Source: CAVPTL01 sp963794415
GTDB taxonomy: Bacteria; Actinomycetota; Thermoleophilia; Gaiellales; JAICJC01
Assembly: GCA_963794415.1 (NCBI GenBank)
Contig: CAWCDI010000004.1
Coordinates: forward strand, 62,001-126,000
Direction of reading: 5' to 3'
Length of the DNA: 64,000 nucleotides
Shown: piece by piece, positions 52,642 through 62,020 of the stretch
Position numbering within the stretch: position 1 is the first letter of the stretch
How the letters are laid out: every line of letters starts with the position of its first letter
Program-made: the position numbers and the translations under genes
Notes under the pieces: model-generated
Databases searched by the model: none
What the model was told of the DNA's origin: nothing
What the model saw: the letters and a program-made list of their open reading frames with translations, nothing else

Positions 52642-53369
52642 GTCGCTATCTCCTCGCGGTCGGCCGCCGTCTCGCGGCGGAATTGCAGTAGTGAGCGGCA
52701 GATGCCGCCGTTGGCTTCGAGGCTGGTCGAGATGAGGCGGGCCATGCGCAGCCAGCGGTCGATGCCGGCGGCGTCGAGCGGCGTGCCGTCGGGCAGCACG
52801 AACCCCGGTGCGCCGGGCTCGGCGCCGATCCGAAGCGCCCGCCGCAGCTCGAGGCACCGCAGGGTGTTGGCATCGGCAGGGAGGTCGGAGACGCGCAGCG
52901 CGAGCACCTCGTCGGTGCTTCGGCCCTCCCCCATCAGGCTGCGGAAGAGGTTCGACTGCCGCGCGGTGAGGGCCTTTCGCTGGAAGAGCTCGCGCAGCGA
53001 GTCCAGGCCGTTGTCCTCGGTCTCGCCGGGAAACGCCGACATGAACCCGCCGCCGCCGGCGATCGCGTCGTTGATCTCGGTGCCGGTGTAGTGATCCTCC
53101 AGGCGCACGCTGACGTTTCTCACGTGCGCGAGCCCGCGCAGCGCGTTTCGGGCGTCCGCCGCCATCAGGAACGCGAAGTTGGGCGCGCACTGCGGCGTGG
53201 GCAGATCGAGCGCGAGCTCGATATCGCCCTCCCGGGTGACGGCCAGCGACCTGATGAACCCGAGATCCGTGATGGGCTCGTCCAGCTCGGGGTCGATCAC
53301 CCCGCCAAGCGCCTCCAGCGCGTGCCGACGAATGTCCGCGCTGGAGACGCCTGTCATGGGTGTGCTCAT
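52638..53369 (-). CDS. DUF59/MIP18-type iron-sulfur assembly protein with extra C-terminal domain
   Basis: A 243-aa protein. Residues about 10-105 are the DUF59 domain: HALEALGGVIDPELDEPITD, then LDLPTPQCAPNFAFLMAADA with the single conserved Cys. The C-terminal 130 residues (LDSLRELFQRKALTARQSNL, RVSDLPADANTLRCLELRRA) are helical and are the part special to the propane-monooxygenase-linked type. These proteins are thought to help metal or cluster insertion. ATG 53369 overlaps the amidohydrolase stop. Confidence 0.85.
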   Translation of the reverse strand: MSTPMTGVSSADIRRHALEALGGVIDPELDEPITDLGFIRSLAVTREGDIELALDLPTPQCAPNFAFLMAADARNALRGLAHVRNVSVRLEDHYTGTEINDAIAGGGGFMSAFPGETEDNGLDSLRELFQRKALTARQSNLFRSLMGEGRSTDEVLALRVSDLPADANTLRCLELRRALRIGAEPGAPGFVLPDGTPLDAAGIDRWLRMARLISTSLEANGGICRSLLQFRRETAADREEIAT

Positions 53370-54403
53370 CACGCCTCGACGAGCTTGGCGTCGTCCTCCT
53401 GGTCGTAGGCCGGGAGGTCGAGCTCCTTCGGCACCTCGATGCCGTAGAGCTTGGCGGCGTTCAGGCCGAGGATCTTGCGCTTGCCGTCGAGCGTCAGGCG
53501 CGGGAAGTCCGAGTACTCGTCGTCCGGATAGTCCCAGTCGAGCAAGCCCTCGATCTGCCACTTGGGCTCCCAGATGCCGTAGTCGGAGCCGAAGAGCATC
53601 TTGTCCTCGCCGACCCAGAACAGCAGCTCGCCCATCACCTTGGCGAAGAAGCGCGGCCGGGCATGCATGAGCCCGCCGATGACCACCGAGAGGCCCGCGT
53701 ACACGTTGGGCTCCTGCGTCGCCATGAAGCAGAAGTCCTCGATGCGCGGCAGCCCGACGTGCTCGACCACGAAGTTGAGGTCGGTGTTGTCGGTCGCCGC
53801 CTGATCGACGTCGCGCGGATCGAAGGCATCCTTGTCGAGCGGCCAGATCGTCGGGCCCTTGTGGACGTGGATGTTCTTGAGGCCGAGCTCGCGGCACTTC
53901 TCGTAGAACGGCTTGCACATCTCGTCGTCGAGCCGCCACCCGCGCGAGCCGTTGTACCACTCGGCGGTGTAGAGCTTCACGCCCTTCATGTCCCAGCGCT
54001 TGGCGTCCTCCTCGAGCTGCTTGAGGCCCGCCTCACCCTCGCGCGGGTCCCAGCGGCCGTTCACGAGCAGCTTCCCGGGGTACTTGTCGGCCATCGCGAA
54101 GTTGGACTCTGCGGTGTTGAAGCCGGTGGTGTACCACTCCTTGAGATACGTGGACTGGAAGATGCCGACGTCGACGCCGCCCTCCTCGAACACGTCGTGC
54201 ACGAAGTCCTCCTCGGAGTACTTCATGAACTTCTCGATGGGCCAGTGGGTCTCCGGCGGCCCGAGCCCCATGTATGCGTGGAAGCACTCGATCCAGCCCT
54301 TGGCGTACTCCTCCTGGCCCTTGACCCAGTTCGCCGGGCTCGCATCCCACATGTGCATGTGGCTGTCGACGATGAAATACTTTTCGCCGTTCTTCTCGTA
54401 CAT
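53369..54403 (-). CDS. amidohydrolase family protein of the propane-monooxygenase-type locus
   Basis: A 344-aa TIM-barrel metal hydrolase (amidohydrolase 2 type). FIVDSHMHMWDASPANW has the HxH metal ligands. IHVHKGPTIWP, VVEHVGLPRIEDF and LFGSDYGIWEP supply the further His ligands and the catalytic Asp. Homologues sit next to binuclear-iron propane/acetone monooxygenase genes and are needed for hydroxylase maturation in some species. It is first in a three-gene operon with a well-formed promoter (54487-54515). Confidence 0.88.
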   Translation of the reverse strand: MYEKNGEKYFIVDSHMHMWDASPANWVKGQEEYAKGWIECFHAYMGLGPPETHWPIEKFMKYSEEDFVHDVFEEGGVDVGIFQSTYLKEWYTTGFNTAESNFAMADKYPGKLLVNGRWDPREGEAGLKQLEEDAKRWDMKGVKLYTAEWYNGSRGWRLDDEMCKPFYEKCRELGLKNIHVHKGPTIWPLDKDAFDPRDVDQAATDNTDLNFVVEHVGLPRIEDFCFMATQEPNVYAGLSVVIGGLMHARPRFFAKVMGELLFWVGEDKMLFGSDYGIWEPKWQIEGLLDWDYPDDEYSDFPRLTLDGKRKILGLNAAKLYGIEVPKELDLPAYDQEDDAKLVEA

Positions 54404-54486
54404 CCGTCCGTCCCCCTCACATCGTCATCGATTGTGTGGAATAGGCACGCTCCGCTTGCGTTTCAGGAGTGCACGTCTGAGGGGTG

Positions 54487-54536
54487 AATCTATCAGCCTT
54501 TGCTTGCGTCAACAAGCGAATCCGAACGACGTTCGG
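54487..54536 (-). promoter_or_regulatory. promoter and palindrome upstream of the amidohydrolase operon
   Basis: Reading leftward, TTGTTG (54515-54510) and TAGATT (54492-54487) are separated by 17 bp. Immediately upstream, CCGAACG and CGTTCGG (54522-54536) form an exact palindrome around one base. TTTGCTTG/CAAGCGAA (54500-54519) is a second, nearly perfect inverted repeat overlapping -35. Regulated transcription is likely. Confidence 0.6.
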
Positions 54537-54552
54537 CAATACCGGCCGACGG

Positions 54553-55095
54553 TTAGAGCTCTCTGATGACCCGCGCTGGCACGCCGGCCACGAGCGTGGC
54601 AGGCGCGACGTCACGGGTCACGACCGCCCCTGCAGCGACGACGGCGCCGGCGCCGATGGTCACGCCGGGCAGGATGGTGGCGGCGGCGCCGATCCACACG
54701 TTTCGCTCGATCGTGATGGAGCCGACGGTGATGTGCGCGCGGCGGGTGGCGGGGTCGAGCGGGTGGCCGACGGTGACGAGCTTCACCTTCGCGGCGATCA
54801 TGACCTCGTCACCGATGTCGACCGGCCCGTGGCCCGTGAACATGCAGTCGTAGCCGATGAAGACGGCGTCCCCGACGGTGATGTTGAGGCCGTAGTCGGT
54901 GTAGAACGGCGGGATCAGCGTGAACCGCTCGCCGACGGGCTTTCCGATGAGCTCCTCGAAGGCGGCGCGCAGCGCGTCGGCGTCGTCCATGGTGTAGGAG
55001 CTGAGCCGCGACGAGAGGCGGGTGGCCGTCCTGACCCGCTCGACCACCCCCTGGAACTCGTCGCTTCTGACCCCGATCACGCGCTCGCTGCTCAT
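54553..55095 (-). CDS. maltose/galactoside O-acetyltransferase-like (LbH) protein
   Basis: A 180-aa acetyl-CoA-dependent transferase. The N-terminal helix region (RVRTATRLSSRLSSYTMDD) precedes a left-handed beta-helix of hexapeptide repeats: GDAVFIGYDCMFTG, IGDEVMIAAKVKLVTVGHPL (the His of VGHP is the catalytic base), RNVWIGAAATILPGVTIGAG and AVVTRDV. Acceptor unknown. ATG 55095. Its 3' end lies 16 bp from the palindrome of the amidohydrolase promoter. Confidence 0.9.
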   Translation of the reverse strand: MSSERVIGVRSDEFQGVVERVRTATRLSSRLSSYTMDDADALRAAFEELIGKPVGERFTLIPPFYTDYGLNITVGDAVFIGYDCMFTGHGPVDIGDEVMIAAKVKLVTVGHPLDPATRRAHITVGSITIERNVWIGAAATILPGVTIGAGAVVAAGAVVTRDVAPATLVAGVPARVIREL

Positions 55096-55168
55096 CGGCC
55101 GATACTAGCCATGGGAGGCGGGATGGGCTAGATTCGTGCCTATCAATACGTTCGACGGGGAGGGTCCG

Positions 55169-55666
55169 ATGATCAGGTACGTCGCAGCCGTGGCGGCCAT
55201 GGCGGTCGCAGTCGCACTCCCGGCCTCGGCCATGGCAGCGTCCACGCCGGGCTACTCGAAGGTCTCCGCGAAGACGAGCGGCGACGAGCTCATGGTGAGC
55301 TTCGCCGAGAACGGCCTGCAGGCCGGGCAGAACTACGCCTACACCGGCGACGCCGCGTCCGGCACCGAGACCTTCCGGTGCTACACCACTCAGACATTCC
55401 TGCCCCGGAGCAAGCGGTTCACGTTGAAGGCCCTGGCGACGACGCCCGACGTGCGCGGGTACACCGCCAACCGAAACGGCATCGTGCGCGGCTTCATCTA
55501 TCTCGACCTCGTCCTGCCGCAGCCCAACCGCGCGCAGCACTGCCCACGCGGCCAGATGGCCGTGCCGGTACACGTGTCCTATACCAACATCACGCTTGAC
55601 GACATCTTCACCATCGACGTGGCGAACATCCCCGGCACAGTGTCGGGCGCGATCGAGCCAGACTGA
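55169..55666 (+). CDS. secreted protein of unknown function
   Basis: A 165-aa exported protein. The signal peptide is YVAAVAAMAVAVALPASAMA, cleaved before ASTPG. The mature part is beta-rich with two Cys (TFRCYTTQ and AQHCPRGQ) that could form a disulfide. ATG 55169 has GGGGAGGG upstream. No known domain. Confidence 0.65.
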   Translation: MIRYVAAVAAMAVAVALPASAMAASTPGYSKVSAKTSGDELMVSFAENGLQAGQNYAYTGDAASGTETFRCYTTQTFLPRSKRFTLKALATTPDVRGYTANRNGIVRGFIYLDLVLPQPNRAQHCPRGQMAVPVHVSYTNITLDDIFTIDVANIPGTVSGAIEPD

Positions 55667-55670
55667 CGGC

Positions 55671-56039
55671 CTAGCCTTCTGGCATCGGTGCCGACTCGTC
55701 GTTCTGCCAGATGCCGAAGTCGTTTCCGTGCGGGTCGGAGCAGATGGCAAACCAGCCCATCTGCGGCACGGGCATCGCCTCGCCGGCCTCTCCGCCCAGC
55801 TCGCGCACGCGGGCCGCGCCCGCGTTGATGTCGTCCACTGCGAAGTAGGTGCGGGTGCCGCGCTTGCCCGGCTCCATGTTGGTGATCGCCGCGCCGGTCG
55901 AATCCCCGATGCGGGTCATGTGGTACTCCGACGGGCCGGGAAACGACTGGAACTGCCAGCCGAAGAGCCCGCCCCAGAACGCCTGTGCCTGGCCGGTGTC
56001 GTCGGCCGGGATCTCCATATGCACAACCTCGCCTGCCAT
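55671..56039 (-). CDS. VOC-family (glyoxalase-like) protein
   Basis: A 122-aa vicinal-oxygen-chelate protein. The two beta-alpha-beta-beta-beta halves are recognisable: VVHMEIPADDTGQAQAFWGG...GWQF and TYFAVDDINAGAARVRELGG...FAICSDPHGNDFGIWQ. The metal ligand pattern (His8 and a Glu in the first half; the last Glu of GIWE is Gln) suggests it is not a classic glyoxalase; dimeric antibiotic-resistance or stress proteins of this type exist. Convergent with the secreted-protein gene (4-bp gap). Confidence 0.87.
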   Translation of the reverse strand: MAGEVVHMEIPADDTGQAQAFWGGLFGWQFQSFPGPSEYHMTRIGDSTGAAITNMEPGKRGTRTYFAVDDINAGAARVRELGGEAGEAMPVPQMGWFAICSDPHGNDFGIWQNDESAPMPEG

Positions 56040-56251
56040 AGCGTCTCCCCCTCGGGATCGTGGTGTGTGAGGCAGAGCCTAGCAAGGCCGAAAGTCTCTT
56101 CCCGGGAGAGTTCTTTCACCGGCTGCGGGAGCATTTGCCGGGGCGTGCTCATGCTGCCCGACGTCGACGAAGGCCGCCCGGTGGACGGTGCCCGAAACGG
56201 TCAGACCAGCCCGGGCCGGGGATGTTCGCGGCTCGCGCCGTGGCCCTCCCG

Positions 56252-56284
56252 GTGCATCAACGGTGCCAGGCACCGTCGATTCAT
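56252..56284. repeat. dispersed palindromic repeat, copy 6
   Basis: Left GTGCATCAACGGTGCC, centre A, right GGCACCGTCGATTCAT. The inner ten bases pair perfectly; three outer positions have drifted. Confidence 0.75.
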
Positions 56285-56351
56285 GGAATGCAATTCCACT
56301 GAGATCGGACAGTCGAATGTTTGGCTCTGGTGGCCGTCCCGAGCAGCCTGC

Positions 56352-56384
56352 GTGAATCACTGGTGCCTGGCACCGTTGATTCAC
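56352..56384. repeat. dispersed palindromic repeat, copy 7
   Basis: Left GTGAATCACTGGTGCC, centre T, right GGCACCGTTGATTCAC. The right arm is identical to that of copy 1; the left arm has two changes that break pairing. Confidence 0.8.
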
Positions 56385-56463
56385 CCGTCCCGCCGAGGCG
56401 CGCCCCCCCGGGCCCGTCAGAAACGGTCAGACCAGTCGCGCGTCGTTCGCGCGGCCGCCCGCG

Positions 56464-59400
56464 TCAGCTGTGGCAGGCGGTGTTCGCAGCGCCCGCCGTC
56501 GCCGGCGCCCAGGCGCTCACGTTGCCCGCGCTGTCCACCGCCTGGAACTGCACCACGTAGGTGCCCTTGCTCGAGAACGTCGCGCTCGTGCCCGTCATCG
56601 TCGCGCCGTACACGGTGCCGTTCGTCGTGTAGTGGTACTGGTACCGCGCCACGCCCGAGAGGGCATCCGTCGAGCCCGACGCGCGGATCCTGATGCGGCT
56701 CTTCGAGCACGTGAGCGAGCCGCCCGAGACCGCCGGGATCGTCGGCGCCGTGCGATCGAGCTTCACCGTGCTCGCCGTCGCCACCGTCGTCCAGGCCGAG
56801 ACGTTGCCGGCGTTGTCCACCGTGCGGAACTGCACCTTGCTCGTGCCCTCGGCGGTGATCGCCGCGGACGGGCCCGAGACCGGCGCGGCGTAGGCACCGC
56901 CGTTCAGCGAGACCTGATACTGGTAGCCGAGCAGGCCCGAGCCGCCGCTGTCGGTGCCGCCCGTGGCGGTGATCGGCTTGGATGCCGCGTTCGACCACGT
57001 GCTGGAGCCGCCAGAGACGGTGGGGAGCGTCGGCGCCGTGCGATCCTGATTGACCGTGTTGGCCGCGCCGTTGGCAGCCGGCATCGGCGCCGAGACGTTG
57101 CCGGCCACATCCACCGACCGGTACTGGACCACCGTCGAGCCCGTCGCCGTCACGGCCAGCGAGCCGGCGCCCGTGGCGCTCCAGGCCGACCACGTCGTGC
57201 CGCCGTTGACCGACGTGCGCGACTGGTATCCGGCAAGGCCGCTGCCCGAGTCGGCCGATCCCGTCGCGGCGATCGTCGTCGAGGCGGCGTTCGTCCACGC
57301 GAGCGATCCACCGCTCACCACCGGCGCCGTGGGGAGCGCCCGGTCGAGGTTCACCGTCGAGGCCGCGGTTGCGGGCGACGGCGCCCAGGCGCCGGCGTTC
57401 CCGGCGTTGTCCAGCGCGCGAAACTCCACCAGCGTCTGCCCCTCGGCCGACACCGTGTCCGCCGCGCCTGCGACGGGCGCCGTCCAGGTGGTGCCGCCGT
57501 CGGCAGACGTGCGGTACTCGTACCCGGCGAGGCCCGAGAGCGGATCGCTCGCGCCCGAGCCGGTCACGACCACCGACGCCACGCTTCGCCACGTGAGGGA
57601 TCCGCCGGCGACGGTCGCCACCGTCGGAGCGGTGCGATCGAGGCTCACCGTGCTCGCCGGCGAGACCGTCGTCCAGGCCGACGCGTTGCCGGCCCTGTCG
57701 GTCGCCTGGAACCGCACGGTGGTGGTGCCCTCCGCCGACGGCGCCACCGACGCGCCCGCAACCGGCGCAGACCACGCACCGCCGTTGAACGACGTCTCAT
57801 ACTGATATCCCGCCACGCCCGAGAGCGGATCGCTCGAACCCGACGCAGCCACCGCCACCGACGCCGCATTCGACCACGAAGCCGAACCGCCCGCAACCGC
57901 CGGAAGCGACGGAGCAGTGCGATCGAGGCTCACCGTGCTGCCCGCGCCGACCGTCGTCCACGCCGACACGTTGCCGGCTACATCCATCGCCTGGAACCGT
58001 ACCGTGGTGGTGCCCTCCGCCGACGGCGCCACCGACGCGCCCGCAACCGGCGCAGACCACGCACCGCCGTTGAACGACGTCTCATACTGATACCCCGCCA
58101 CGCCCGAGAGCGGATCGCTCGAACCCGACGCAGCCACCGCCACCGCCGCCGCACTCGACCACGAAGCCGAACCGCCCGCAACCGCTGGAAGCGACGGAGC
58201 AGTGCGATCGAGCTTCACCGTGCTCGCGTCGGTGACCGCCGACCATGCCGAGACGTTGCCGGCGACATCGACCGAGCGGAACTCAGCCTGCGTCATGCCC
58301 TCGGCGGTGATCGCAACCGATGCGCCCGTGACCGGCGCCGTCCACGTCGTGCCGCCGTCGGCCGACGTGCGGTACTGGTACTTCGAGAGCGCCGAGCCGC
58401 CCGCATCGGTCGATCCGGCAGCCGTGATCGTGCGCGAGGCCGCGTTCGCCCACGCCGCTGCGCCGCCGCTCACGCCGGGCACCGTCGGCAGGGTGTGGTC
58501 GAGCCGCACCGTGTCGGTCGCACCGGTCGTGGCAGGCACCCAGCCCGAGACGTTTCCGGCAGCATCGATCGACCGGAACTGCACCAGCGTCTCGCCCTCG
58601 GCCGAGACCACGAGCGAGCCGGTGCCCGGGGCGCTGGGATCCGACCAGGTCGTGCCGCCGTCGGTGGAGGTGCGCGACTGGTAGCCGGCGCCGGCGGGCA
58701 GGCCGCTGAGCGCATCGGTCGCGCCGGTCGCGGAGATCGTGGCCGAGGCGGCTGCCGACCACGTGAGCGACCCGCCCGAGACCGTGGGAGCAACGGGCTT
58801 GGCGGTATCGATCTGGACGGTGTTGGAGCCGCCCGAGGTGCTCGGCGCCCATGCGCCCGCGATCCCGGCATTGTCGATCGCCCGGAACTGGACGATGGTG
58901 GTGCCCTGCGCGGCCACCGCGGCGGACGTCCCGGCAGTCGGCGCAGACCAGGTGTGGCCGCCGTCGGCCGACGTGCGGTACTGGTAGGAGGCGACGCCGC
59001 TCAGCGGGTCGGTCGCGCCGCCGCCCGTGACGGTGACAGGCGTCGTGTTGACCCACGAGCCGTTCGTGCCGCCGGTGACGTCGGCCGCCGAGGGCGCGGT
59101 GCGGTCGATGCTCACGGTTGCGGTCGTCCAGCCGGAGACCTGGCCGGACTTGTCGACGGCATGGAACCGCACCACCGTCTGGCCCTCGCCGGTGACGGTC
59201 ACCGACGGGCCCGTGACAGGCGGCGACCAGGTGACGCCGCTATCGATCGAGAGCTCGGACTCGTAGTAGGAGACGCCCGATCCGGGGGTATCGGCCGACA
59301 CCGCCGTGGCGGTCACCGACGACGTGTTGACCCACGCCGGCGGAGACGCCGGTGATCACCGGATCGGTGGGCGCGGTGCGATCGATCAGCGCCATGGCCG

Positions 59401-60865
59401 ACGACCACGGCGAGACGTTGCCGACGGCGTCAACTGCCCGGAACTGCACGTAGGTGCGGCCCTCGGCCGAGATCGTGGCGGACGATCCGGCGACCGGCGC
59501 CGTCCAGGTCGTGCCGTTGACAGACGTCTCGTACTGGTAGCCGGTGACGCCCGAGCCGGCATCGGCCGACCCCGACGCCATCATCGCGAGCGACGCGACG
59601 TTCTGCCAGGTTGCGGAGCCGCCGGTGACGGCCGGCGCGGTAGGGGCGCTTCGGTCGATCGCGACGGGGGACTGCACCCAGTCTGAGGTGAGCCCCGAGG
59701 CGTCGAACGCCTGGAACCGCACCAGGGTCTGGCCCTCGGCGGTGATGGTGGCGCTCGCTGCCGTGGTGGGCGCCGACCAGCTCCCGCCGCCGTCCGAGGA
59801 CGTCTCGTACCGGTAGCCGGCGATGCCCGAGCCGGAGTCGGCCGCGCCCGAGGCCGTGAGCTTCACCGAGGCGGCGTTCTGCCAGCCGGCCGAGCCGCCG
59901 GTGACGGCCGGGTCGGTGGGCGCCGTACGGTCGATCCAGACCGGAGTCTGCACCGGCGTGGTCACGTTTCCGAGCGCATCGACGGCGTGGAACTGGACGA
60001 GCGTCTTTCCCTCGGCGGTGACCGCGGCATCCGTGCCGGGAGTCCACAATATCCACGTGGTGCCGTTGTCGGTCGAGGTGCGGTACTCGTAGGTGACCGG
60101 GTTCGAGATCACGTCAACCGCGCCCGTCGCGGTCACGTCCACCTGGCCGCTCTGCACCCAGGCGGCGCCGCCGCCGGACAGGATCGGGAGGGTGGGCGCG
60201 GTGTTGTCGAGAAGCACCGAGGACGCCGCGTCGGGAGCCACCGGCGACCACGGCGAGACGTTCCCGGCCCGGTCAACCCCGCGGAACTGCACCCAGGTGC
60301 TGCCCGACTTGGTGACCGTCGCGCTCGTGCCTGTGACGATCGGCGCCCACGAGAGGCCGCCGTTCGTCGACTCGCGGTACTGGTAGGAGGCAACGCCGGA
60401 TCCGCCCGTGTCGGTGGAGCCGGTCGCGTGGATCACCACCGGTGTCCTCACCCACGTCGCCGAGCCGCCGGTGACCACGGGCGCGGTCGGCGGCTTCACG
60501 TCGATCACCCAGCGGACGAGCAGCGTCTTGGTCTTCGTGCCGCGGTAGACCCGCACCCAGAAGGAGTGCTTGCCGGCGAGAAGCTTCTTGTAGACGATCT
60601 GCGTGCCGCACTTCGCAAACGGCCGGGCGTCGAGCTTACACATCGTCTTCGTCGCCGAGACCTTCTTCCACGCAAACGTGGGGCTCGCCGAGCGGCTGTA
60701 GGCCAGCGGCCGCTTTGTGATCTTCACGCTGAGCGCCGGCGTGGAGTGCGGCAGGAGCGCAGCGGCGCTCGCGGAGGCGGCCCCGAAGACGCACGCCGCG
60801 ACGAGTGCCAGCAGCGGCAGGCAGAGTCGTCGAAGCACATGGGGGGACAGGCGCGAGGGGGGCAT
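56464..60865 (-). CDS. giant secreted protein with 14 Ig-like repeats (one frameshift)
   Basis: About 1,465 aa if the frame is repaired. ATG 60865 starts a signal peptide (LCLPLLALVAACVFGAASASA). Residues about 40-120 are a unique domain with two Cys (TMCKLDARPFAKCGTQ). Then come 14 repeats of 91-103 aa with the pattern TAPTxPxVxGGSxxW, ATGSTDxxSGxxxYQYRTS, DGGTTWxAP, AEGxTxVQFRAVDxAGNVS, each ending in a short Ser/Thr linker and LDR. The last repeat carries extra Cys near its ends (SLTCSK and NTACHS). The frame shifts near 59336-59342, inside repeat 5 after VITGVSAG; one base restores GWVNTSSV. Repeats 9 and 10 are nearly identical in DNA. No LPXTG anchor. Probably a surface or matrix adhesin-like protein. 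Confidence 0.85.
57704..58273 (-). repeat. recent tandem duplication of one Ig-like repeat (285-bp unit)
   Basis: Two adjacent units, 57704-57988 and 57989-58273, are in register at an exact 285-bp (95-codon) offset. Over the first 224 bases I count six differences, about 97 % identity, whereas other repeats in the gene are clearly diverged in DNA. This points to a recent duplication or gene conversion. Confidence 0.8.
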
Positions 60866-60923
60866 CGCACGTCCGTTATCGGACGCTTAGCGCGACAACT
60901 GGAGTCCCGGTTTCAATCCTGGC

Positions 60924-61670
60924 TCAAGAATGGGCGCCGAGCGCGGCGAGCAGCTCCGGCGCAGACATCGCGTCGAGCCGCTCGAGCACCACCGTGGCGC
61001 CGTGATCGCGCAGCTCCTGGCCCTCGCCGCCGCGGTCGATGCCCACGCAGGTCATCCCGCCGCGGCGCGCGGCCTCGATGCCGGCCGGCGCGTCCTCGAT
61101 CACGAAGCACTCCGCTGGGCTGAACCCCAGCCGCCGCACCGCCTCCAGGAAGATCGCCGGGTCAGGCTTCCCGGGGCCGCTCAGGCCCGAGATCTCGGCG
61201 TCGAGCACGTCGCGGATCGGGCGGCCGCTCGGCAGGTTGATCGCCGAGAGCAGCGCGCCGGCATTCTCCGACGACGAGGCGGTGGCGATGTGCAGCCCGG
61301 CCGCCCGGAGCCCCATCAGCAGGGTGACGGCGTCGTCGAACGCCTTCGGCGGATCACGCTCGATCAGCTCGACGAGCATCGTCTGCTTGGCCGCGGCGTA
61401 CTCGCTCACCTGGTCGTCGGCGGGATCGGCGAGACCGCCCGCCACCAGCCCGGCGCGGGCGCCGTCCATCCGTGGGCGCCCGGCAACGGCGCTCTGGTAG
61501 AGCGCAGACGTGAGCGCGCCGGGCTCGTAGCCGATCTCGTCGGCCAGGTCGGCCCACGGCCCCGCCATCAGGCTGTCGAGCGTCTCGCGCCAGGCACGCT
61601 CGTGCGGCGAGTCCACCAGCACCCCGTCCACATCGAAGATCGCCGCGCGAAGGTGCGAGTCAGAGCTCAT
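60924..61670 (-). CDS. HAD-superfamily phosphatase, beta-phosphoglucomutase-like
   Basis: A 248-aa HAD hydrolase of subfamily IA. AAIFDVDGVLVDSPHERAWR is motif I (nucleophile and acid Asp), IATASSSENAG is motif II (Ser/Thr), and KPDPAIFLEAVRRLG with FVIEDAPAGIEAARRGGM are motifs III and IV. The N-terminal cap is helical. It acts on a small phosphorylated sugar or similar compound. ATG 61670; downstream of it, 58 bp away, is the giant repeat-protein gene on the same strand. Confidence 0.9.
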   Translation of the reverse strand: MSSDSHLRAAIFDVDGVLVDSPHERAWRETLDSLMAGPWADLADEIGYEPGALTSALYQSAVAGRPRMDGARAGLVAGGLADPADDQVSEYAAAKQTMLVELIERDPPKAFDDAVTLLMGLRAAGLHIATASSSENAGALLSAINLPSGRPIRDVLDAEISGLSGPGKPDPAIFLEAVRRLGFSPAECFVIEDAPAGIEAARRGGMTCVGIDRGGEGQELRDHGATVVLERLDAMSAPELLAALGAHS

Positions 61671-61748
61671 ACCGTCACTTTACGGACGCAGACATGTCCG
61701 ATCGGTGAGCACACGGTGACCCGACGGTGGAAACCCGGTGAACGGAAG

Positions 61749-61937
61749 CTACTTCGACGCGCGGCGGTACATCGTCTCGACGCGGCCCTCGATCTCGACC
61801 AGCGAGTTCACGATGGGCGCGGCGAGGTGCTTCTCGTCGGAGCTGAGCGACTGCTCGAGGTCGGCGATCTCACGGCGCAGGCCGCGCACGGACTTCCTCA
61901 GCTTGCCGAGCTCTTCGCGTCGTTTCACGGCCAACAC
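61749..61937 (-). CDS. short coiled-coil protein
   Basis: About 62 aa from GTG 61937 or 59 aa from GTG 61928. KRREELGKLRKSVRGLRREI and ADLEQSLSSDEKHL are heptad-rich and highly charged, ending ETMYRRASK. No family is recognised. The longer frame to 62081 is antisense of the divergent gene. The start is uncertain because no clear ribosome site is seen. Confidence 0.5.
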   Translation of the reverse strand: MLAVKRREELGKLRKSVRGLRREIADLEQSLSSDEKHLAAPIVNSLVEIEGRVETMYRRASK

Positions 61938-62020
61938 CGTATCGAGATCTGGTCGTAAATGCGCCGGTTGGGGTGAATACCGGAGAGACACGGGGAGCGC
62001 CGCCTGCCACCCTGAAAGCC

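Larger units (their letters stand above)
56040..56463. other. 424-bp gene-free gap with two palindromic repeats
   Basis: No convincing frame on either strand. It holds the promoter side of the VOC gene, two repeats of the dispersed palindrome (56252 and 56352), and the 3' side of the giant repeat protein. The repeats are 100 bp apart and similar in core, suggesting local duplication or two insertions. Confidence 0.6.

Noticed and set aside
56470..59355. Long forward frame of 961 codons opposite the repeat protein
   Set aside because: It mirrors the repeats of the real gene on the other strand, so its own repetition carries no independent evidence.
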